NCBI GenBank assembly: GCA_025716855.1
Contig: JAIXMQ010000007.1
Coordinates: 124,001-188,000, forward strand
Length of the DNA stretch: 64,000 nt
Reading direction: 5' to 3'
Origin: Pilaira anomala
Taxonomy: Eukaryota; Mucoromycota; Mucoromycetes; Mucorales; Mucoraceae
The notes beneath the pieces are model-generated. The model was not told the origin of the DNA, ran no database searches, and worked only from the letters and a program-made list of their open reading frames with translations. This document shows positions 57,537 to 64,000 of the stretch, piece after piece (position 1 is the stretch's first letter; every line of letters begins with the position of its first letter). The translations under genes were made by a program, and so were the position numbers.

Positions 57537-59138
57537 CTATGGGTGTGCACTAAGTGCTGAAGCGTTACTTTCTCTTCTATTGCGGTTGGTCTCAGAAATA
57601 CTTAAAGCCCTAGCCATTCGTCTAAAATTATCGTCTGTATCGAATTCATCACCTTCTTCTTCTATGTCATCAAGTAACTCTCTTTGATGTACCAATTCCT
57701 TTTCATCTACGTCGGATAATGTAGCCATATTAACAATCAAAAATCCTGCAACTACCAACGTGGCACCAATAGCGTATTGAAGTCCAGGCATGAAATGTTT
57801 GAATACAACGTCACCAACAAGTGCAAGTGGAATCTAATGATGGAAATACGTTTTTTTTTTTTTTTTTTTTTTAGTTGGGATTTAAAACGGCATATTGCTG
57901 CTTTGTTATTATTACTTACTGTAAGTGAGATACCGAGAGTAACAACTAAAGGAGAAGTCATCAACATGGCAAGTAACCATAAATAATCCGATAAAAAGGT
58001 ACCAATAAATGCATTTAAAAGTACCATTACCCAAATAGAAGTAGAATAAGGTAACTGAAATTCCTCCAAGCCTATATAATGCAAAATGAGAAAAAAGGGC
58101 CACATGAGCAATACGTTGAAAGCACCCACAAATCCAAAAAACATTGGCATATCAATACGTGATTCATCTACAATCTTCAATTTCAATATGGTTGTATAGC
58201 ATCCATAAAAAAAGGCACCACAAAGTGCTAACAAGTCACCGATCAATGGAGCAGGAATAGCAAAACCATTAGCATCAGGGTTCGCTAATTGATCAGAATA
58301 CGATACAAATACGATACCTCCAAAGCTATAAAAAAAAAGTCAGTATCACGAGTTCTTTAAATTTGTTTAACATAATCTTTACCTCAAGCTTACCGCAATT
58401 ACTTTTGATATGCTTAATTTTTCTACTCCAAATAAGGCTCCAATGCCTAATGTAAACAAACCAGACATGGATGAAAGAATCGTGCTACTGGCAACGCTTG
58501 TGTATGCTAAACTTGCATTGGTTGTATAATTGGCAAAGAACCAAAGAAAACAAAAAGCAAAACTTAATTTCACAGTTTCTATTGTTGATAATTTGGATGT
58601 ATCTTTGGAATCCGATATCGTCATATCTAAATCTTCTATCTAACACGATAGTTTAATCGAAAATCATTATCAGTTACACGGAAATTCTTTCATAATCGTA
58701 AATCCCTTTTTTTTTAAAAAAAAAAAACTCACATCTTCGTTTCCAAGTAACCTAGTTTCTGTTTCCATGACAACACTGAATTAAAATAAAAATTAGTTCT
58801 TTTTTTTTAACACATCAAACAAATCTAAAATTAAAAATCATACTCCTCTGGAGAAAATTCTTTTGAACTCTTTTTTCTATGAGTGAATAGTAATGGTAAT
58901 AGATACAAGGAAAAAGTTGCTGTGTTGATATATGTTATTAGAAACGGTTTATTGTACTTGAGATCAGCAAAGATGTTCTGGTAGAAAAAAAATTAAGTGA
59001 TCACGTTAACCTTGTTAACAAAAACATACACCTTACGTTCATAACGAAAGAAGAGCTGACCCATATAACTACAACAGCTAACAAAGCAAGAACGCCAGCA
59101 AAGTATCTTCGCCGAGGTTGACTTTGTGAATCTGGCAT
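57537..59138 (-). CDS. SLC35F5-like drug/metabolite transporter
   Basis: Six exons (59138-59037, 58977-58844, 58775-58733, 58639-58383, 58325-57920, 57833-57537) give 412 aa. Ten hydrophobic segments in two repeats fit the DMT/EamA fold: FAGVLALLAVVVIWVSSSFV, FLITYINTATFSLYLLPLLF, SFAFCFLWFFANYTTNASLA, then AYTSVASSTILSSMSGLFTL, FGGIVFVSYSD, LIGDLLALCGAFFYGCYTTI and ALVGDVVFKHFMPGLQYAIG. NYTTNASLAYTSVASSTILSS is the signature stretch of SLC35F5 and its fungal vacuolar-membrane relatives. The substrate is unknown. The C-terminal tail is acidic and Arg/Ser-rich. One exon is only 43 nt, with a GTGAGT donor. It was found intact over its whole length. Confidence 0.9.
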
Positions 59139-59519
59139 TTTGGTTTCTATAGATTTGGAAAAGAGAGAGAGAAAAAAATTAAAAGAGGTAAAATTATGCT
59201 CAAAAATACACCGGAGTTTCGCATTTCTGTCTGTTGCAGTGACTGCCGTGAATGACAATTGTTTAACAAGTACTATTTCAAAAAATCGGCCCCAAATGAC
59301 TGATCATAAAAAAATAATTTTAGCTATCAGGAGCTATTCTCTCAACACCATCCTTTAACACACATATAATTTGACATATCTTTAACCTTTCAATGTATTT
59401 ATTTTTTAAAAAGTACTTTTACCTTGTAATTATCTTGTCGTTAAAAGAATTGGTTTCACTAAAATTAAAATCGTCCAATTGTGGTCGGTAATAATAAAAA
59501 ATACTGTGCTTCCACCCAC
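59139..59519. other. Intergenic between SLC35F5-like gene and transposon relic
   Basis: No gene. Its right end grades into the flank of the Tc1/mariner relic. Confidence 0.5.
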
Positions 59520-59659
59520 TTTTTTGAGGTTAATTGCCCAGAAAAATGAGATTAGTTTGACCAAACGTTTGGGGCTACTTTCCTTAGCTTTTTTTAAATA
59601 AATTACTCGTATTTCACAAATAATTTGACCAATTTCTGGTCAAATAGTTATATTTAAAC

Positions 59660-60060
59660 ATGTAGGGAGTACGTTTGCGGAATGTTGAATAAAATTTTCC
59701 AAATGCTCAATAGGAACATCCTCGCTACCCTCAGTTACCCTCGGAGAAAGTACTTCTATATCAGTCGATTTACCTCTTTTGACTCTACCCTTCAAAACTT
59801 TCTAAAACGGCTCAATAGGATTGAGTTCAGGCGAATAAGGCGGAAGGTATACGAGTATAAAGCCTCTTTATAATATAACAAGATCAATACTTTCAGGTGT
59901 ATAGATTGGGGTATTGTTCATGATAATATGAAAAATATTCATATCGGGAAGTGCATTCATAACGTCTAACGTATCGCCGATAAACTAAATATATAATGAT
60001 CAGCGCGCAGCTATAGTTCTTTTTGGTATGGCAGCCAAAAGTATTCTTTATATGTCTGCA
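59660..60060 (-). pseudogene. Tc1/mariner transposase relic
   Basis: The minus strand reads, in one frame with stops, FIGDTLDVMNALPDMNIFHI, then IMNNTPIYTPESIDLVIL, a stop, RGFILVYLPPYSPELNPIEP, a stop and KVLKGRVKRGK, ending near FIQHSANVLPT. LPPYSPELNPIE is the hallmark motif before the last acidic residue of the DDE catalytic triad, and the N of IMNNTPI stands where an active element has the second Asp (usually MDNAPIH). A frameshift near 59990 separates an upstream piece, ADHYI. Only the C-terminal part survives, with at least two stops, so it is inactive. No clear inverted ends were found; an internal palindrome TTTGACC..GGTCAAA lies near 59620-59645. Confidence 0.8.
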
Positions 60061-60244
60061 AATAAGCAGAAATTGCCTTCATCAGCGCTTTTATTAGCAA
60101 ATCTTGAGCCTCAAGCTTTTAAACCATACATATATGCTCTCCATGTATAAATATACACGACAGTACTTTTTAAAAGATGCAAATAATTGTATTCTACTTA
60201 AAACTGGATATAATATATAGCTTTGTTTACTTTATCGAACATTT

Positions 60245-62282
60245 TTAAACCACAATATTAAACAAGGAAGAGATTTTGTCTCCTTCGACGTTAACAATAC
60301 CCAGGCTTTCTTTCAACAATTCTGCATGAACTTGTTCTTGTCGAATCAATTCTTGATGTAAAAAAGCAAACATCCCAAACACAGGAAGTAATAAGTTTCT
60401 CTTTGACCATAATAGTGGCATCTCAGGCGAGAAACGTTCTTCATAGCAACTCCATTTTCGACCGTTCTTCAATTGGTAGCACACCAAGGACATCTTTGTT
60501 TGAATAATTTGTACCGAATAGATCTTGACCTTTTTCATTGTGGCAATTGATGCGTCCTTGTATTTAGACATGATGAATTTCAAGGAGTCTGTACCATTCT
60601 TGATGTTCTTGATGCAATCTTCAATGATGTGTGTATAATTTTGCTCCTTTGAAAAACCTGATGACTCAATCAAAAGCCAGCTAATATCCTCCTCTACCAT
60701 CACACCAATCCCGTCAAGAAGCTTCTTATTAACACCACCTTTCTTGAAATCGCTATCTATTATCCAAGTTGAGCTACTATTCTTCATTGCTTTTTCCGAC
60801 CAGGTGAAAATTAGCTTCTTTCCAAATAGGGCAAAATATCTAAATAGAGGTACTGATAAATATATTCAAATAAGCAACGTTAGACTTGTTGAAAGTCTTA
60901 AAATATAAGATAAGGTTTTTATTTATGAGAAAAAAGAGGATGTATTTATACTAAAATAAAAGAGTGGAAAAGAGTCTGGTTCTTTGACAGTAGATTTGAC
61001 AGTCTTGGATCGAGAAGTAATTTATGTGTTACACACATAAATTTATGAGTTGATAATTTAAGCTTTTTGTATTCCTGAAATATCCAGATGGAGCTTTGCG
61101 ATACTGGGATATAAATTATTAATCAGAAATAATGTATAATGTCAGATAGAAGGTGGAGACACCTCTAAATAGTAATCAATGATAAAGATATATATCTGGT
61201 ATATATCAGGTACAAACATCTCAATGTATATAGTCCGTTCATCATCACTTGTATAAGAAGCAGCTCTTTGACTACTAAGAGCGAATTCTGAGACAGTCTT
61301 CTTGATAAATTTTGAGAGTACAGGATCAGCATTGGTACCAGGATGAACGTTGGCCAAAGAGTCATCAATGATTTCTTTGTCTTGAAATGAGGTACACTGA
61401 ATAGCAAGATCAAAAACCTCGAGAGAATGAAGGGGACTGTATTCTTTTCTTTTGGTGATGATACTACTAGATAATTGCAAAAGATCTTTTGAGCAATTTT
61501 CTCTTGTTGAGGAATTAATGCAAATATCAGCAATTGATGTAAGCTGTTCAGTATCTTCTCTTTGAAGAGCAGGCTTGTTTGGAGACGCAACATTCTTGCT
61601 TGGTGTTTGCAGCTGATAGATGGAATTACCTTTGACAATAGTGATATGACTTTCCTGTAATAAAAGAGAAAATTCATTACTTGTTGTTTATTATACATTT
61701 TCCCCTAAGCTACTTTACCATTGGAGATTGATAAATAGGAGCAAATGGGTCATCACCCTTAAGTACATCATCATTTTGATCAGCTTCGAGTAAATCATCA
61801 TTTTGATCAGCTTCGAGCACATCAATATTAGCATCTTGAGTTCCCATCATGTTGTTCACTTCATTAGCCAATTCCTGGGCACCTAACTCTGATAACACAT
61901 TCCCAGTGATTCTTCCTTGGGAAAGAGCCCGATCTCTTGAAGTTTTAAGATCATGAGCGAGGAGTGATGATCTAAATGCATCTTGGAAGTTATAGATAAC
62001 ATCTTGACCAGCAATGTATGATTCGCTCTTTGAAGCATATCTACTCAAAATCACGTCGAATTTCCGGTTTGAGCTAGATTCTTTCAATTTAGGCAGACTT
62101 CTTTTCACACTGTAGTATAAGTTTTGCCATTTTCTAGTGGGCACCTGCACATTTTCAAAATAATCGCGGACTAATTTCTCCATGTTTTTCCAATGAGCGA
62201 CCTTTCCTTTCAAAATTCCATCTGGTATATTGTGTGTTCGTCTTGTTGCATCACTCAGGTACATGTGTACTGCGCAGGCCAT
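60245..62282 (-). pseudogene. Disrupted gene of a probable lineage-specific family
   Basis: Three coding blocks: 62282-61719 (188 codons from MACAVHMYLSDATRRTHN), 61654-61198 (from ESHITIVKGN to YIEMFVPDIYQ, joined in phase by a 64-nt intron), and about 60846-60245 (from YFALFGKKLIFTWSEKA to SSLFNIVV). Between the last two lies about 350 bp with no proper 5' splice site in the needed phase, flanked on each side by AGATAT. Long proteins of this build, with an aromatic YIExxxPxxYxYF junction and a DGIGVMVEEDISWLLIESSG core, resemble multicopy hypothetical proteins I recall from Mucorales. D-(x9-12)-LxIExS recalls the PD-(D/E)xK nuclease fold with Ser for Lys; that is inference. It may also be a functional gene with an odd intron. 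Confidence 0.55.
61757..61820 (-). repeat. 30-bp in-frame tandem duplication
   Basis: Two near-identical 30-bp units encode LEADQNDD twice in a row within the first exon of the disrupted family gene. The length is a multiple of three, so the frame is kept. Confidence 0.8.
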
Positions 62283-62409
62283 TAAGAGCAGGTGATTTCA
62301 ATTTTGATTTGACCATCCAGGAAATAAAAAAAAAAAGGCCCAGATTAGAGCTTGCTGCGAAATTAAATTTTCAGAATCCATACCCAAATCGATATGGATG
62401 GTGCTGGGT

Positions 62410-63040
62410 AAAAGAGTAGTAAAATCACGGATGAATTTTTCTCCAACTAGCCGTTAAGCCACCAAAATACTTACCAGTTTTTTTCACAAAAAAACAGGTA
62501 GTTTTTTCTTTTTTTACTTATAATTTGGACAAAAAAGAAAAAAGGATCATTTTCTATTTGAGATTTATTAGACAAAATGAATCATTTATTTTTTGATAAA
62601 ATTATTAGACTTACCATTGATAACAACATGTTTTATGCACAGGTTTTTTTTTTCTTGGAACAATCTCTTCTCTAGATAAGGAGTGTGGCAAAAGAAGAGA
62701 TTAAAAATGGAGCGGTAAGGAAGGTTCATTTTGAAATATATATAAAAAGAAGAAAGTGAAAGAAAAGAACAAAATAAAAAAAAAGGATTATTTATAATGA
62801 AAAAAAAAAAACCCCTGTTTGTCTGGCGTATGTGAAAAAAAAACCCCTGTTTGTCTGGCGTATAAGAAAAAAAACCTGCCTGTATGCCATGTGAAAAAAA
62901 AAAAATTGATGTAATGGTGTATTTCATGCAAAAGTTATAAAAAACCTTATTCACGTGACGATGTGCCTGGTTATACTTTTTATAAATCCGGATAAAAGTC
63001 ATCCGTGATTTTACTACCTTTTTTTTTACTACTCTTTTCC
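62410..63040. mobile_element. Terminal-inverted-repeat element of about 630 bp
   Basis: Left end AAAAGAGTAGTAAAATCACG (62410 onward, continuing GATGA). The right end, as reverse complement from 63038, reads AAAAGAGTAGTAAAA, then a short A/GG spacer, then GGTAGTAAAATCACGGATGA, so the inner part of the terminal repeat appears twice. The interior is A/T-rich and carries a 32-bp minisatellite. No transposase is encoded, so it is non-autonomous if mobile. It directly abuts the tandem array that starts at 63051. Confidence 0.55.
62807..62905 (+). repeat. Minisatellite, about 32-bp unit, three copies
   Basis: Units of CCCCTGTTTGTCTGGCGTAT plus a short A-rich tail: two near-perfect copies and one degenerate copy (CCTGCCTGTATGCCATGTG). 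It lies inside the inverted-repeat element. Confidence 0.8.
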
Positions 63041-63050
63041 CCGACTTCAG

Positions 63051-64000
63051 TATCAAGTACGTTCTGTTCTATGCTCATGAATTTGAGTTAGCGAGATGGC
63101 AATCTGAACAGATATCGTGCTCGGTTTGATGAAAGCAATATTGCAGCTTGTGTCAATCTTGTTATCGCTTGGTAGATGACCCCGCTAGCCCTGGAATTGG
63201 TTGCTATCAACTGAGACCAAGTATCAAGTACGTTCTGTTCTATGCTCATGAATTTGAGTTAGCGAGATGGTAATCTGAACGAACGTGGCATATTTTGCTT
63301 TATGAAAGATCTCGAAGACACAATTAAGGTAATACGTGATAGAGGTAGTTCTGTAAACATCAAACATCAAGAACGACATTAACAAATATATTCTACATTA
63401 GATTTCTTCAGTATGCTGTATCCGAGCACAGCTTGTGTCAATCTTGCTATCACTTAATAAATGACCCCTCTAACCCTGGAATTGGTTGTTATTAACTGAG
63501 AACAAGTATCAGGTATATATCTTGTTCTATGCTCATGAATTTGAGTTAGCGAGATGGCAATCTGAACAGATATCGTGCTCGGTTTGATGAAAGCAATATT
63601 GCAGCTTGTGTCAATCTTGTTATCGCTTGGTAGATGACCCCGCTAGCCCTGGAATTGGTTGCTATCAACTGAGACCAAGTATCAAGTACGTTCTGTTCTA
63701 TGCTCATGAATTTGAGTTAGCGAGATGGTAATCTGAACGAACGTGGCATATTTTGCTTTATGAAAGATCTCGAAGACACAATTAAGGTAATACGTGATGG
63801 AAGTAGTTTTGTAAACATCAAACATCAAGAACGACATTAACAAATATATTCTACATTAGATTTCTTCAGTATGCTGTATCCGAGCACAGCTTGTGTCAAT
63901 CTTGCTATCACTTAATAAATGACCCCTCTAACCCTGGAATTGGTTGTTATTAACTGAGAACAAGTATCAGGTATATATCTTGTTCTATGCTCATGAATTT
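63051..64000 (+). repeat. Higher-order tandem repeat, alternating 171-bp and 285-bp units
   Basis: Unit A (63051-63221, 171 bp) and unit B (63222-63506, 285 bp) share their first 50-60 and last 75 bases but differ in the middle. A second A (63507-63679, 173 bp), a second B (63680-63964, 285 bp) and the start of a third A (63965) follow, and the array leaves the window. Period is about 457 bp. The two A copies are identical apart from the first 20 or so bases (TATCAAGTACGTTCTG versus TATCAGGTATATATCTTG). The B copies differ at about three sites. No long open frame runs through it. It could be subtelomeric, centromere-proximal or a local satellite. Confidence 0.9.

Noticed and set aside
59682..59873. 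Plus-strand frame of 63 codons
   Set aside because: It is the antisense of the transposase relic, whose minus-strand motifs are unmistakable.
62586..63056. 156-codon minus-strand frame rich in Phe and Lys
   Set aside because: It is created by the minisatellite and A/T runs inside the inverted-repeat element.
1..64000. tRNA, rRNA, CRISPR array, prophage or bacterial operon signals
   Set aside because: Scanning by eye for tRNA B-box-like text, rRNA cores and spaced direct repeats gave nothing; spliceosomal introns throughout show nuclear eukaryotic DNA.

Overview
This window is nuclear DNA from a filamentous fungus, most likely Mucoromycota and probably Mucorales. It is strongly AT-rich with long A/T homopolymers. 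Its genes are split by many introns, almost all 50-80 nt with GT..AG ends, and they encode typical eukaryotic proteins: a splicing factor, an exosome helicase, an oligosaccharyltransferase subunit, neutral trehalase, complex I NDUFA5, a Zn2Cys6 factor and a LIM-RhoGAP. I rebuilt gene models by following reading phase across each splice junction. Eighteen complete protein-coding models close in frame from ATG to stop. No tRNA, rRNA, CRISPR array or bacterial feature was seen. The lineage call rests on general character and on the multicopy-type gene near the right end; I could not test it by search.

Layout. 1-12 kb is gene-poor and holds decayed sequence: an unknown gene fossil at 1.4-2.9 kb between near-identical inverted repeats, frameshifted remnants at 8.4-9.3 kb, a possible gene fragment at 9.9-10.3 kb, and simple repeats. 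12.0-20.8 kb is gene-dense: a CCDC130/Saf4-type splicing factor (-), a mitochondrial-type 3-mercaptopyruvate sulfurtransferase (-), a divergent FUSC/ALMT-like membrane protein (+), SNU13 (+), and two secreted Ser/Thr-rich, probably GPI-anchored surface proteins (+). 20.8-26.8 kb is a 5.9-kb stretch with no recognisable gene. 26.8-32.7 kb has two Dal5/Tna1-type MFS permeases (+) around a convergent NDUFA5 gene (-). 33.2-40.3 kb has neutral trehalase (-) and the MTR4 RNA helicase (-). 41.3-47.7 kb, all on the minus strand, has a LIM/RhoGAP protein, a holo-ACP synthase and a FYVE-finger protein. 48.2-53.2 kb, on the plus strand, has a Zn2Cys6 regulator, an XRCC3-like recombinase and a TXNDC9-like thioredoxin-fold protein. 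53.3-59.1 kb, on the minus strand, has an SLC49-like transporter, WBP1/OST48 and an SLC35F5-like transporter.

The right end (59.5-64 kb) is repeat-rich: a dead Tc1/mariner transposase, a disrupted gene of what looks like a lineage-specific family, a 0.6-kb terminal-inverted-repeat element carrying a minisatellite, and a two-part tandem repeat (period about 457 bp) that runs off the window. Two more short inverted-repeat (MITE-like) elements lie between housekeeping genes near 33.1 kb and 40.9 kb.

The conserved genes serve unrelated core functions: RNA processing, protein glycosylation, respiration, lipoylation/ACP activation, DNA repair and trehalose mobilisation. I see no operon-like cluster. 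The less ordinary content is the repeats, the fossils, an atypical FYVE zinc site and some exon layouts. I found nothing I can defend as a new biological system.
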